DNA of 64,000 nucleotides from Desulfosporosinus acididurans (GTDB lineage Bacteria; Bacillota; Desulfitobacteriia; Desulfitobacteriales; Desulfitobacteriaceae), in contig NZ_LDZY01000006.1 of NCBI RefSeq assembly GCF_001029285.1, positions 124,001 through 188,000 of the forward strand. Reading direction: 5' to 3'. A program made the translations under genes and the position numbers. The notes beneath the pieces were generated by a model that saw only the letters and a list, made by a program, of their open reading frames with translations, did no database searches and was not told the origin of the DNA. Below, in pieces: positions 17,149 to 26,271 of this stretch; position 1 is the stretch's first letter; each line of letters starts with the position of its first letter.

Positions 17149-18312
17149 CCTGACGAATTCCCGTAATATCCCATTCGCCACAAACGCATACTTCTCATTC
17201 AAGCTCAAACGATCACCCCTGATCACAAAACAATCCCTATTACGATAGCGTTCCAAGACATCCCCATAAATATTCCTTAGATCAACGCCAAAATCCTCAC
17301 GAAACTTCGTAAAGCTAACACCCTCACGCAGCCGCAATCCCAAAATCATCCGTTCAGCCATACAGTCCTCGAGAGACAACATCTCTTTCCCTTCTTCATC
17401 AAGAGGTTCCTTCCCTTCATGAAGACTTGCCCAATAAGCCCGCACATTTTCCACATTCTTTTGCCGAATTCGTTTAAGACAAGATACTCCGCCTGGACCT
17501 AAGCCCAAATACTCTTCTCCGCGCCAATAACCCAAATTATGCCGGCATTCAAAGCCGGGAAGAGCAAAATTTGACGTTTCATAATGAAGGTAACCGGCCT
17601 TCTCCAAGTGTTCCACAGCCCATTCCTGCATGTCCGCTTGAACATCATCGTCAGGCAAACCTTGAGCGCCGGTTGATTCCGCCCCATCTAAGCCTTCTCC
17701 AAAGCGGTCATACAACGGAGTCCCTTCCTCCAGCATTAACCCATAGAGAGAAAGATGTTCCGGTCTATACGACAAGGCTTCTTCAACAGACTTCTTCCAT
17801 AAGCTCATTGATTGCCCGGGAAGTCCAAACATTAAGTCCAAATTTATGTTCGCGAATCCCAGGGTTCTTAAAAGCTGAACGCCATCACGCGCCTGTTGAG
17901 CGCTGTGTATCCGTCCGACGTTTCTCAAAAGGTTATCATCAAAGGCTTGAACCCCTAAAGAAAAGCGATTGATTCCGTATTCCCGCAGCAAGATCAGCTT
18001 CTCTCGCGTAAGAGTGCCCGGATTTCCTTCTGTCGTCTTCTCCGCCCGCTCAGCAAAAGAGAAATTACGGATAATGAGCTTCAGAAGATGGTCCAAATTT
18101 TCAAGGGGCAGCGCTGTCGGAGTGCCTCCTCCAATAAAAAGAGAAGATACTCCCTGCGGAGCATCTTTTTGATGATTGGCCATTTCCATTTCAAGGCCCT
18201 CTAAATATAAGGGGATAAGTTCTTTAGAGTAATCTGTTAGTCCATGAGAATAGAAAGCACAATAATCACACTTTTGAATACAAAAAGGAACGTGAACATA
18301 TAGAGAAGGCAT
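17137..18312 (-). CDS. hemW: Heme chaperone HemW (HemN-like radical SAM)
   Basis: HemW is a radical-SAM protein related to coproporphyrinogen dehydrogenase but thought to act in heme insertion. The 391-residue protein has CIQKCDYCAFYS near the N-terminus, the CxxxCxxCxF form typical of HemW rather than HemN, plus LFIGGGTPTAL and the HemN C-terminal domain. The ATG at 18310-18312 has GAGAGAGGT upstream; the frame is open to 18345. It is 33 bases downstream of lepA. Its stop and last residues (VRGAG) lie in repeat family A. Confidence 0.94.
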   Translation of the reverse strand: MPSLYVHVPFCIQKCDYCAFYSHGLTDYSKELIPLYLEGLEMEMANHQKDAPQGVSSLFIGGGTPTALPLENLDHLLKLIIRNFSFAERAEKTTEGNPGTLTREKLILLREYGINRFSLGVQAFDDNLLRNVGRIHSAQQARDGVQLLRTLGFANINLDLMFGLPGQSMSLWKKSVEEALSYRPEHLSLYGLMLEEGTPLYDRFGEGLDGAESTGAQGLPDDDVQADMQEWAVEHLEKAGYLHYETSNFALPGFECRHNLGYWRGEEYLGLGPGGVSCLKRIRQKNVENVRAYWASLHEGKEPLDEEGKEMLSLEDCMAERMILGLRLREGVSFTKFREDFGVDLRNIYGDVLERYRNRDCFVIRGDRLSLNEKYAFVANGILREFVRGAG

Positions 18313-18345
18313 GATTTTTACCTCTCTCCTTCTTAATTTAGCCAT

Positions 18346-20166
18346 TTAATCTTCAATCTTTAATACGGCCATAAAGGCATCCTGGGGAATTTCAACATTT
18401 CCAACCTGTTTCATGCGCTTTTTCCCCGCTTTTTGCTTCTCGAGGAGTTTTCGTTTACGGGAAATATCTCCTCCGTAACACTTCGCCAGAACATCTTTGC
18501 GCATAGCACGCACCGTTTCGCGGGCAATTACCCGATTGCCAATGACAGACTGAATGGGGATTTCAAACATTTGTCTCGGAATGATCCCTTGCAGCTTTTC
18601 CACCAGTTTTCTGCCCCGGTTATAGGATTTCGACCGGTGAACAATAAAGGAAAGAGCATCCACCAACTCGCCATTTAAAAGAACATCAATTTTAACTAAA
18701 TCCGACTCTTTATAGCCTGCTAACTCATAATCAAGAGAAGCATACCCTTTGGTCCGGGATTTTAATTCATCAAAATAATCGAAGACGATTTCACTAAGGG
18801 GAAGTTCGTAGACCAGTCTCACCCGGCTCTTGGACACATAATCCATCGCCAGATAAGTCCCGCGTTTTTCCTGGTTCAGTTCCATGATCGGCCCAACAAA
18901 ATCAGCGGGAACCAGAATCGTCGCTTTAACTACCGGTTCAGCAATCGTCTCAATTTGATCGACAGGCGGAAGATTGGCAGGGTTGTCAATATCCAGGACT
19001 TCTCCAAGAATATTCTTCACTTTATAGATAACACTCGGAGCCGTAGTTATGAGATTCAAATCATATTCTCTCTCTAAACGTTCCTGAATAATCTCCATGT
19101 GGAGCAGGCCCAAAAATCCGCAGCGAAAGCCAAAACCCAGAGCAGCTGAGGTTTCCGGTTCAAACACCAAGCTGGCATCATTTAAATGAAGCTTCTCCAA
19201 AGAATCCCGCAAGCGGTTATAATCATTGGTTTCCACAGGGTAAAGCCCGCAGAAGACCATCGGGGTGGACTTCCGATATCCCGGCAGTGGTTCGGCCGCA
19301 GGACGTTCGGCATCGGTAATTGTATCCCCAACTTGAGTGTCCTTCACATTCTTAATGCTGGCCGCGATAAAACCAACTTGCCCGGCTTTCAGTTCTTCGA
19401 CGATTTTCATAGCAGGCGTGAATACACCCACTTCTGTTACTTCAAATTCCTTTCCCGTGGACATCATCTTCATGGTTGTCCCTTTGGCTACGCGTCCTTC
19501 AACCACCCGTACATAAGAGATTGCTCCTTTATAAGCATCAAACTTCGAGTCAAAAATCAAGGCTTTCAAAGGAGCATCGTCATCTCCTTGCGGAGGTGGA
19601 ACCATAGTCACGATTCTCTCTAAGATTTCCTCCACACCGGTTCCCACTTTAGCCGAAGCAAGAATAGCATCACTGGCATCCAGGCCGATGACATCTTCGA
19701 TCTCTTGCTGCACCCGCTCAGGTTCAGCACTGGGAAGATCAATTTTATTAATTACCGGAATAATTTCCAGATTGTTCTCCAACGCCAAATAAACATTGGC
19801 CAGGGTTTGAGCTTCAATTCCCTGAACAGCATCAACCACGAGCAAGGCTCCTTCGCAAGCTGCCAGGCTCCTGGATACCTCATAGGTGAAATCGACATGC
19901 CCCGGGGTATCAATAAGGTTCAGCTCATAAACCTCACCATCTTTAGCCTGATAACTGAGACGTACCGCCTGAAGCTTAATCGTTATCCCCCGCTCACGCT
20001 CCAAGTCCATGGAATCAAGGACCTGTTCCTCCATTTCACGCTTACTTAGAGCTCCCGTATATTCAATTAAGCGATCCGCCAGCGTGGATTTACCGTGATC
20101 AATGTGCGCAATAATAGAAAAGTTACGAATACGTTGCGAAGCCTGTGCCAAGGTCTTCCCCCTCAT
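18346..20166 (-). CDS. lepA: Elongation factor 4 (LepA)
   Basis: LepA/EF4 is a ribosome-bound GTPase linked to back-translocation and translation initiation fidelity. The 606 residues carry AHIDHGKST (G1), DTPGHVDF (G3), [10 protein letters not shown] (G4), EF-G-like domains II, III and V and the family-specific C-terminal domain ([16 protein letters not shown]). Two starts are possible: ATG at 20166, or TTG at 20154, which has the better site (AGGGGG 7 bases upstream). I keep the longer form. It heads the lepA-hemW pair. Confidence 0.96.
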   Translation of the reverse strand: MRGKTLAQASQRIRNFSIIAHIDHGKSTLADRLIEYTGALSKREMEEQVLDSMDLERERGITIKLQAVRLSYQAKDGEVYELNLIDTPGHVDFTYEVSRSLAACEGALLVVDAVQGIEAQTLANVYLALENNLEIIPVINKIDLPSAEPERVQQEIEDVIGLDASDAILASAKVGTGVEEILERIVTMVPPPQGDDDAPLKALIFDSKFDAYKGAISYVRVVEGRVAKGTTMKMMSTGKEFEVTEVGVFTPAMKIVEELKAGQVGFIAASIKNVKDTQVGDTITDAERPAAEPLPGYRKSTPMVFCGLYPVETNDYNRLRDSLEKLHLNDASLVFEPETSAALGFGFRCGFLGLLHMEIIQERLEREYDLNLITTAPSVIYKVKNILGEVLDIDNPANLPPVDQIETIAEPVVKATILVPADFVGPIMELNQEKRGTYLAMDYVSKSRVRLVYELPLSEIVFDYFDELKSRTKGYASLDYELAGYKESDLVKIDVLLNGELVDALSFIVHRSKSYNRGRKLVEKLQGIIPRQMFEIPIQSVIGNRVIARETVRAMRKDVLAKCYGGDISRKRKLLEKQKAGKKRMKQVGNVEIPQDAFMAVLKIED

Positions 20167-20261
20167 TTCTATATCCAGAAATAATAGTTCAAAATTTCAA
20201 CTGATCCATCCTAAACATAAAGTATATCAGATAGTAAGGGGACTCCGCAAGAATCGCGTAA

Positions 20262-20440
20262 AACATCAGTGAACTCGTTCTGTTAAAGCCGAATATTTGG
20301 TCTTCAGATACAATAATGTCCAGTGGACATTATTGCCGAGTCGCCTTTCCTAATAGGAGTACTAAGCGGCGAAGGAGGACTTGACCCCACCTGAGTTTAC
20401 GAAGAACCCACTCCCACTTATAGAGGTAAGGACTTAACAA
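20262..20440 (+). repeat. Repeat family B, copy 1
   Basis: The copy has all modules: gaactcgttctgttaaag, the perfect palindrome AATAATGTCCagTGGACATTATT, gccgagtcgcctttcctaatagga, taagcggcgaaggaggac, and ccacttatagagg. It matches 45362-45545 and, inverted, 28735-28930. The flanking 20167-20261 and 20441-20508 show no gene. Confidence 0.85.
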
Positions 20441-20522
20441 CCGGATAAAAGATCGATGCCGGGAGAATAAATTTGACCATCTATTGCCAAATTAACATTA
20501 AACTTATGGGGAGGAAAACAGT

Positions 20523-20873
20523 TTGGACGATTACTTTGACAATCTGGACACCATTGAAGAAAATTTAAAGTATTTCACAACCAACCACGAGCAAATCTAT
20601 CAGGCTTACGAAACCTATGGCAAGCTAGTCCATGAAACAGGTCCCCTTGATCAAAAAACTTGCTGGTTAATTAAAGTCGCTTTATCCACTGAATGTCAAT
20701 ATCCCTATGCATTGAGGACGCATATCCTCAAAGCGTTAACAGGCGGATGTACGCAAGAAGAAATTGAACATGCCATGATGTTAGTAGCTCCCACGGCTGG
20801 GTTTCCTAAAACCATGTTTGGCATGTTAACCTTGAGAGACGTCGTCGACGAGCTTAACAGAAGCGTACAGTAA
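20523..20873 (+). CDS. Carboxymuconolactone decarboxylase-like (CMD/AhpD fold) protein
   Basis: A 116-residue helical protein of the CMD family (PF02627-like), some members of which are thiol peroxidase partners. The core is DQKTCWLIKVALSTEC, then a short turn and TH-ILKALTGGCTQEEIEHAMM. The usual CxxC is reduced to CQYP, so the redox disulfide of AhpD cannot form in the same way; function is unknown. It starts at TTG (20523-20525), preceded by GGGGAGGAAAACAG. It is the only plus-strand gene in this part and is flanked by repeats and a terminator, so it is a single-gene unit. Confidence 0.8.
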   Translation: MDDYFDNLDTIEENLKYFTTNHEQIYQAYETYGKLVHETGPLDQKTCWLIKVALSTECQYPYALRTHILKALTGGCTQEEIEHAMMLVAPTAGFPKTMFGMLTLRDVVDELNRSVQ

Positions 20874-20953
20874 TCAGTAATCTTAGCCTTAGCAGCATCT
20901 CAATCTAGAAGAACCAAAGTATTTGCGGATTCCTAAGGTGTGAGGTCGTAGAA

Positions 20954-20979
20954 GTAATCACTGTCGCTAGAGTGATTAC
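20954..20979. repeat. Short hairpin downstream of the CMD gene
   Basis: GTAATCACT-gtcgctag-AGTGATTAC is a perfect 9-bp stem 80 bases after the stop. No T run follows. Confidence 0.5.
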
Positions 20980-21033
20980 TCGAGTTCATTCTGGCTGGCG
21001 GAGAGGGTTAATTATTATAATTGTTCCACTAAT

Positions 21034-21090
21034 AAAGGAAGCAATTATTTTCTCCAGATAGGAAAACAATTGCTTCCTTATATTATTTAA
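21034..21090 (+). terminator. Bidirectional terminator hairpin
   Basis: AAGGAAGCAATT (21035-21046) pairs with AATTGCTTCCTT (21068-21079), extended by TTTTC/GAAAA inside, with T-rich sequence after it. It can end transcripts from the CMD gene. The rest of 20874-21289 is AT-rich with no gene seen. Confidence 0.75.
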
Positions 21091-21289
21091 ATAGGTCTCT
21101 AATTGTTGTTAGGTCAAACTTACTAGTTATAATATATGATTTAGAACGATCCTTAGTTGGGTTATTATAATCAAATATGACTCCGCATGATTTTTATTTG
21201 GAAATCGACTTATTTCTTTTAGATCTATTTGAGAAAATAGACTCCTTGAAGCTTTAAAGCTAAACCCATTTCTCAACAGCAGTTAAACT

Positions 21290-22219
21290 CTATACCAAGG
21301 AATTAATCTTTTCCAGAATGTCGCCAAGGCCTAAAAATTCTCCCCAAGTCACCTGCACAAATTCCCCGTCCTGTTTCACAAAAGGCCTTGCAGTGCGCTC
21401 AGAATTATACCTGAAATCAGAACCGATTCGGCCCTTCAGGCAAAGAGGGCGGCCATGAGCGGCTGCTTTGGCTGTAACTCCCACCATGTTACCGTTCTTA
21501 AAGTTAAGGTTGAATTTGCAGCCTGACTCACAAAACGTACACGTCACTTCTTCTGTTGTTAACTCCCACTCTCTGCCTTTACCGATCATGCTCCTATCCA
21601 TAAGAGCCCCCACGGGGCAGACAGAGACGCACCTGTTACAATAGACACAAGCCGAATCTTTTAAATCCGTATCCATGAATGTAGCGACCTTAGTCTTAAA
21701 TCCCCGATAGGCGAACCCGATCACACTGCGCTCAGATACCGCCTCACAGGTGGCAATACATTTTCCGCAGAGGATGCATTTATTCAAGTCCCGTAAAATG
21801 TAGGGATTGGTGTCGTCAATGGGAAGGTCGTGTTTTTCACCCTGAAAGACGTTCCCTTTAACACCATATTCATAAGCATACTTCGCCAAGAGACAGCTGC
21901 CGAGCTTTTGACAAGTCATGCAATCCAAGGGATGACTGGCAACTAACAATTCCAAAATCATTTTACGTGCATTTCTTACCTTGGGAGTCTGAGTTTCCAC
22001 CTTCATCCCCTGGGTAACTTGTGTAGCACATGCCGGGGGAAGATTGCGCATTCCTTCAATTTGAACCACACACAAACGACAGGAACCGGAAGGCGTTAGT
22101 TCCGGATTATGACACAAGGTGGGGATCGGAATATTATTCAGGCTACATGCTTCAAGTACTGTTGTCCCCTTGGGAACGCAAACTTCCCGCCCGTCAATCG
22201 TTAAGGTAAACCACTCCAT
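21290..22219 (-). CDS. Formate-dehydrogenase-like Fe-S protein (lacks the Mo catalytic domain)
   Basis: The 309 residues match the N-terminal electron-transfer part of NAD-linked formate dehydrogenase alpha subunits (also NuoG/HymC-like). In order: a [2Fe-2S] domain (TLCHNPELTPSGSCRLCVV), a His-Cys3 site (HPLDCMTCQKLGSC), two [4Fe-4S] sites (CILCGKCIATC, CVYCNRCVSVCP) and the Mo-bisPGD Fe4S4 motif (CTFCESGCKFN then PLCLKG). It then stops at TAG, before the region that would hold Cys/Sec and the pterin cofactor. The ATG at 22217-22219 (GGAG upstream) is preferred over 22261. It is the last gene of the modB-modC-modA-modD series. It may be an electron carrier, or a truncated oxidoreductase; no catalytic remainder is found in the window. 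Confidence 0.8.
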   Translation of the reverse strand: MEWFTLTIDGREVCVPKGTTVLEACSLNNIPIPTLCHNPELTPSGSCRLCVVQIEGMRNLPPACATQVTQGMKVETQTPKVRNARKMILELLVASHPLDCMTCQKLGSCLLAKYAYEYGVKGNVFQGEKHDLPIDDTNPYILRDLNKCILCGKCIATCEAVSERSVIGFAYRGFKTKVATFMDTDLKDSACVYCNRCVSVCPVGALMDRSMIGKGREWELTTEEVTCTFCESGCKFNLNFKNGNMVGVTAKAAAHGRPLCLKGRIGSDFRYNSERTARPFVKQDGEFVQVTWGEFLGLGDILEKINSLV

Positions 22220-22276
22220 GGCTTTCTCGCTCCTTTCAAAATCTCCAAGGTCTAATCTCACTCATCATTTAACTTC

Positions 22277-23125
22277 TCAAATTATCTTTTCCATGCTGAC
22301 TCCAATATCAGAGGGTTTTCCGAAATACACCGAAGTAGTGACAAGGCCATTAATTCCCGTACGAGCGTACTCTTCAATATTTCCTTCATTAATACCGCCC
22401 GCCCCCAGCAGAGTGATCTGGGGATTAATCTGCCTGATTTGCTCCACAATGGTTTTTAAATCCGAGGCTGGAATTTTATCGAACTGCAATCCGTCAACAC
22501 CGGCTTCGGCCAGAAGACGGGCATCCTCGATGGTTTCCACCTCAACGATCAGTTTTTTCTCACAAACCTGAGCTTTAATTTCTTTTACTCTTTGCGCTAA
22601 ATCATTAACATCGCCGAGAAAAACCATATGCTGCTTAAACACCAAAATTGTCTCCGACAATCCTAAGCGATGTGGCAAAGCGCCTCCGGCGATAATCGCC
22701 TTGATAGAAAGTTCTTTAGTACCCGGAAATGATTTACGGGTAGCCAAAAGAGCTGCCTTGGGATTAACGGCTTGAATCTTATCCACCATCTTCTTAGTCC
22801 TGGTGGCAATACCCGAAGAGTATTCAAGGATATTCAGCGACACTTTCCAAGCCATATGCAGGTTTGAAGCTAATCCTTCGGCTTCAATAAAGACATCCCC
22901 TTTATTAACAATAGTGCCCGACGGCAAGGATCGAACCGGCGTAATTCCCAGCTTAGCAAAGATCCTTAATACCTCCTCAACTCCGGATAACACAGTAAAT
23001 TCTCTCGCTTTAAAAACTATCCTGCCTTTCAAGGCACCAATACCAAGAGACTGCGTCGTTAAATCAAGATAAGGCACATCTTCCCGGAGCCAATGTTCAA
23101 TCGTTTCATCACTAATATAAAGCAT
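22277..23125 (-). CDS. modD: ModD, quinolinate-phosphoribosyltransferase-like molybdenum utilisation protein
   Basis: ModD proteins share the fold of NadC but occur in molybdate transport operons; the reaction is not established. The 282-residue product has the NadC-like N-terminal barrel (YLDLTTQSLGIG), TRKSFPGTKELSIKA, HRLGLSETILVFKQH and VDGLQFDKI. In true NadC the loop would read TRKTxPGxR and KHR. Genome context (23 bases after modA, before the Fe-S gene) supports ModD. Start at 23123-23125 has AGGTGG 7 bases upstream. A genuine NadC is less likely because nadA/nadB are not nearby. Confidence 0.85.
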   Translation of the reverse strand: MLYISDETIEHWLREDVPYLDLTTQSLGIGALKGRIVFKAREFTVLSGVEEVLRIFAKLGITPVRSLPSGTIVNKGDVFIEAEGLASNLHMAWKVSLNILEYSSGIATRTKKMVDKIQAVNPKAALLATRKSFPGTKELSIKAIIAGGALPHRLGLSETILVFKQHMVFLGDVNDLAQRVKEIKAQVCEKKLIVEVETIEDARLLAEAGVDGLQFDKIPASDLKTIVEQIRQINPQITLLGAGGINEGNIEEYARTGINGLVTTSVYFGKPSDIGVSMEKII

Positions 23126-23148
23126 TTCTATCCACCTCAAGATTCCAA

Positions 23149-23994
23149 TTATTTTCCCTTCACAAAACCATGCTTATTAAAAATTTTCATAGCCTCGTCA
23201 CTCTGCAAATAGGCTAAGAATTTGGCAGCAGCATTGCTGTTTTTAGAAGAGGCGACAATGGCAGCCGGTAAGACGATGGGAGAATGGGAAGCGGCAGGTG
23301 CAGTTGCCACAACTTTTACCTTATCCGAAGTGATAGCTATGGTATCCCAGACAAAGCCGGCATCAGCATTTCCCGTTTCGACGTAGGCCATAATTTGCAT
23401 CAGGTCCTTACCAATGACCATCTTAGGTTTTAATTTATCCCACAATTTGAGACTCGTCAGAGTTTCCTGAGTCGTCTTAGCCGCCGGAACAGTTTTAGCT
23501 TCGCCGATGCCGATTTTCTTAACCTCAGGTTTGCTTAAATCTTCAAAGCTTCTAATAGAAGTATTGTCTTTATTGACAATTAAAACCAGTTCATCACTTA
23601 ACAAATTAAACCTTGAATCTTTCTGAATAAGCCCTTTTTGTTCCAAAGCATCCATCTGGGGCTTACCCTGTGAAATATAAATGTCCGTGCCTGCCCCTTG
23701 CTCGATTTGACTCTGCAGTGAGCCTGAGGGCCCGTAATTAAACGTCAAAGCTGCTTGGGGATTTTTAGTCTCATACAGAGTTTTTATTTCATCAAAGGAA
23801 CCTTTTAGACTAGGGGCTGTAGAAATGACAAGTTTAATTTGCTTGCTTTGACCGGCACCGCTGGCTGCTGTAGTTGAAGCGTCCTTAACACTGCTTGAGC
23901 ACCCAGAGATGGATACTAACATGAGTAGAATAATGCAGCTAAGCACTCCTAAGATAACTCGACTTCCTTTTGAGTTCTTTATTCCAGAAAACAT
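23149..23994 (-). CDS. modA: Molybdate ABC transporter substrate-binding lipoprotein (copy 1)
   Basis: This extracytoplasmic binding protein captures molybdate (or tungstate) for ModBC. It has 281 residues with a type II signal and lipobox ending ISGC near residue 32, so it is a lipoprotein. The ModA fold is shown by STAPSLKGSFDEIKTLYE, GPSGSLQSQIEQGAGTDIYIS, LVLIVNKDN and YVETGNADAGFVWDT, which includes the anion-binding residues. In this cluster it comes after modB and modC. It shares the same plan as 27688-28506 but with many differences, so the copies are old paralogues. Confidence 0.92.
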   Translation of the reverse strand: MFSGIKNSKGSRVILGVLSCIILLMLVSISGCSSSVKDASTTAASGAGQSKQIKLVISTAPSLKGSFDEIKTLYETKNPQAALTFNYGPSGSLQSQIEQGAGTDIYISQGKPQMDALEQKGLIQKDSRFNLLSDELVLIVNKDNTSIRSFEDLSKPEVKKIGIGEAKTVPAAKTTQETLTSLKLWDKLKPKMVIGKDLMQIMAYVETGNADAGFVWDTIAITSDKVKVVATAPAASHSPIVLPAAIVASSKNSNAAAKFLAYLQSDEAMKIFNKHGFVKGK

Positions 23995-24034
23995 CCTATT
24001 TTCCTCCCCCTCTTCTTAAAAATCAAAAGAATAT

Positions 24035-25096
24035 TTAGAAAATAATCAAGTCTTCGGGAGCTATTCTCAAGCACCAGGGCTGCGGCTGATCTTTCATTGC
24101 CAGCCACATTTGCGGAGTCATTTCCCATTCCAGCAGCTGGCTGCCCTGCCCTTGATGGTCTTGCTCTACCGCCAGATAAACCGATATTCTGGATGGCCCT
24201 TCGCTTATAAAATTAAGTCGGCAGCGAAATACGTTCTCCTTCATTTCCCCAGCGGCAGCTTCGATCAAATGGGCACGAACACCCACATGGGTAACTTGTC
24301 GTGAGAGCCTAATCTCAGTTTTTAAGGTAATGCCCCAAGCTAAGGCTTCCAGCTTAAAAGGTGATATGTAATTGGCAGGGGAAATATTTTTACACCCCGT
24401 TAATTGGGCCGCCGCCAGCGACGAGGGAGCTTTAAATACCTCCTCAGTCCCTCCTTTCCCTTCGATTTTCCCTCGTGACAAGAGAATCAAACTTTGGCAT
24501 ACCCGATAGACTTCCTCGATATTATGGCTTACAAACAAAGTCGCCCCGGAATACCCCGCCAAAGTCTCCGTTAATTGTTTGACCATGTGGTTTCTCAAAT
24601 AATCATCCAGAGCGGAAAAGGGTTCATCTAAAAGCAAGACTTCGGGCTTTGCTGCCAAGGCCCTGGCCAGGGCAACTCGCTGCTGTTGGCCTCCTGAGAG
24701 CTGACTGGGATATCTCTTTTCTAAGCCCTCCAACTTGATCATCGTAACCATTTCTTTGATGATCGCCTGGCGATCTTCACGCTTCCGTTCTCCAATTCCG
24801 AAGCCAATATTTTCTTCAACCGTCAGATGGGGAAACAACGCGTAATTTTGAAAGACATAGCCGACCTTCCTGCGCCGGCAAGGCAGATTAATGCCTTTTT
24901 GAGAATCAAACAAGACGCGGCCGTTAAGGACAATCCGCCCCCGGTCAGGGGATTCTATACCGGCAATACAGCGTAAAGTCATGCTTTTGCCTGAACCGGA
25001 AGCCCCTAAAAAACCTAAAACCTCTCCCTGAGTTGCAAAGTTAACCTTGAGTTCAAAACCCGCTAATTCTTTGCGGATATCAACAATCAATCCCAT
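24035..25096 (-). CDS. modC: Molybdate ABC transporter ATP-binding protein ModC (with TOBE-like tail, copy 1)
   Basis: This ATPase powers molybdate import. The 353 residues hold Walker A (GASGSGKSMTLR), Q-loop FQNYALFPHLTVEENIG, the signature LSGGQQQRVALARALA, Walker B (VLLLDEPFSALD) and the switch His (LFVSHNIEEVYR). The C-terminal 120 residues form a degenerate TOBE/MOP-like region. I start at the ATG 25094-25096, preceded by AGGGAATAAC and 1 base from the modB stop. Confidence 0.92.
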   Translation of the reverse strand: MGLIVDIRKELAGFELKVNFATQGEVLGFLGASGSGKSMTLRCIAGIESPDRGRIVLNGRVLFDSQKGINLPCRRRKVGYVFQNYALFPHLTVEENIGFGIGERKREDRQAIIKEMVTMIKLEGLEKRYPSQLSGGQQQRVALARALAAKPEVLLLDEPFSALDDYLRNHMVKQLTETLAGYSGATLFVSHNIEEVYRVCQSLILLSRGKIEGKGGTEEVFKAPSSLAAAQLTGCKNISPANYISPFKLEALAWGITLKTEIRLSRQVTHVGVRAHLIEAAAGEMKENVFRCRLNFISEGPSRISVYLAVEQDHQGQGSQLLEWEMTPQMWLAMKDQPQPWCLRIAPEDLIIF

Positions 25097-25097
25097 G

Positions 25098-25832
25098 TTA
25101 TTCCCTGCCGCCTGCAACAATAGTCTTGCGCTGGTAATCCGACCAATAATTCATAAGAGTCATAACGATCAGCGAAATGATAAAAATTAGGATTACCCAT
25201 AACAGAGCCTTTTCCATATCTCCTCCGTCGGCGGCAAAAAAGATAGCTGCAGGAATCGTCAGTGTTTCTCCCGGAATATTGCCGCCGACCATCAGCGTCG
25301 CGCCAAAATCACCCAAGGCCCTGGCAAAAGCTAATACTGTCCCAGCGGCTACCCCGGGCCAGGCCAAAGGAATGGTTATCTTCCAAAATATCTTCCATTC
25401 TGAGACACCCAAAGTACGAGCGGCATAAATAATCGTGGGATCAATTTGCTCAAAAGCACTGCGCACAGTCCGATACATTAAGGGAAATGCCACTACTGAA
25501 GCTGCAATGACCGTAGCGGGCCAAGAAAAGATGACCGTCGTGCCAATAGCCAGCAGCAATTTGCCCAAAGGACCGTTTTTGCCCAAAACTAAAAGCAGCA
25601 AAAATCCAACGACGGTAGGAGGCAGAACCAGAGGTAAAGTAAGAAGGCCGTCAATTACCCCCTTAAATTTTCCCCGATAAGCTGAAACAAAACTTGCAGC
25701 CGCCAGGCCGGAAAAGAAGGTCACAAAGGTTGCCAGTGTTGCTGCTCTGAGAGAAATCCATAAGGGAGAAAAATCAATTCCGCTTAAAATGCTAAACAAA
25801 ATGTCCCCCTTTCCCTTCTCTCTAAAGATCAT
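25098..25832 (-). CDS. modB: Molybdate ABC transporter permease ModB (copy 1)
   Basis: The channel subunit of the importer. It has 244 residues with five to six transmembrane helices, the LPLVLPPTVVGFLLL segment and the EAA coupling loop (AARTLGVSEWKIFWKITIPLAWPG) that contacts ModC, then ARALGDFGATLMVGGNIPG, typical of ModB/CysT families. It overlaps the modC region by a 1-base gap and begins the downstream mod set. Confidence 0.93.
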   Translation of the reverse strand: MIFREKGKGDILFSILSGIDFSPLWISLRAATLATFVTFFSGLAAASFVSAYRGKFKGVIDGLLTLPLVLPPTVVGFLLLLVLGKNGPLGKLLLAIGTTVIFSWPATVIAASVVAFPLMYRTVRSAFEQIDPTIIYAARTLGVSEWKIFWKITIPLAWPGVAAGTVLAFARALGDFGATLMVGGNIPGETLTIPAAIFFAADGGDMEKALLWVILIFIISLIVMTLMNYWSDYQRKTIVAGGRE

Positions 25833-26271
25833 TATTTATCCACTAGTCTTGCTTCAAGCCCATAAATAGCTCAAGTTAAATACCATATGCGGCAAGATTT
25901 AAGAAAAAGAACACATGGTTTGAACTGATGCTCAAGGAAAGGTGCCGTTTCGCAGCATGGTGACTGAGAGCGTAAATAATGGCTCCCTAAAAAGGGAGCC
26001 ATTAATAAACCGATAGTCTTACCGGTATTCCATGCTGCTCCTTTTCAAAAACGTGAAGGCATACCCGTTTCCAGGAACACCCTGAGGATAAAAAATCCTG
26101 TCCAGCGACCATAGATGCATTCAGTTGTGAAATGTACTCTTTAGATCCTTCTGGCTCGGAGGCAAACTTATTAAATTTCAGGAACATCACCTGCGGATTT
26201 CTTCACCTATACCTCTCAGTAAACTTCAAATTATAATCATGCACAATTATATTGATGAACGATAGAGCCGC
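25833..26271 (-). other. Leader gap between the two mod sets
   Basis: No gene is supported in these 439 bases. A near-perfect hairpin AATGGCTCCCT-aaa-AGGGAGCCATT lies at 25978-26003, and a smaller AGGAT-aaaaa-ATCCT stem at about 26092. On the mRNA strand there is GCCTCCGAGCCAGAAGG (around 26150), vaguely like the 3' part of Moco riboswitches; I cannot build the whole fold. The region is probably the leader of modB copy 1. Confidence 0.4.

Noticed and set aside
16609-17153. Frames of 157 and 166 codons around 16.6-17.1 kb
   Set aside because: Both strands have long GC-rich frames only because the repeat is GC-rich and internally duplicated.
26002-26190. 62-codon frame in the mod leader
   Set aside because: It ends at a hairpin and has no ribosome site; the region is better seen as leader RNA.
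25833-26271. Moco/Tuco riboswitch before modB
   Set aside because: GCCTCCGAGCCAGAAGG resembles part of the consensus, but I could not form the P1 stem or the other conserved blocks. A covariance-model search would decide; a significant hit would reverse this.
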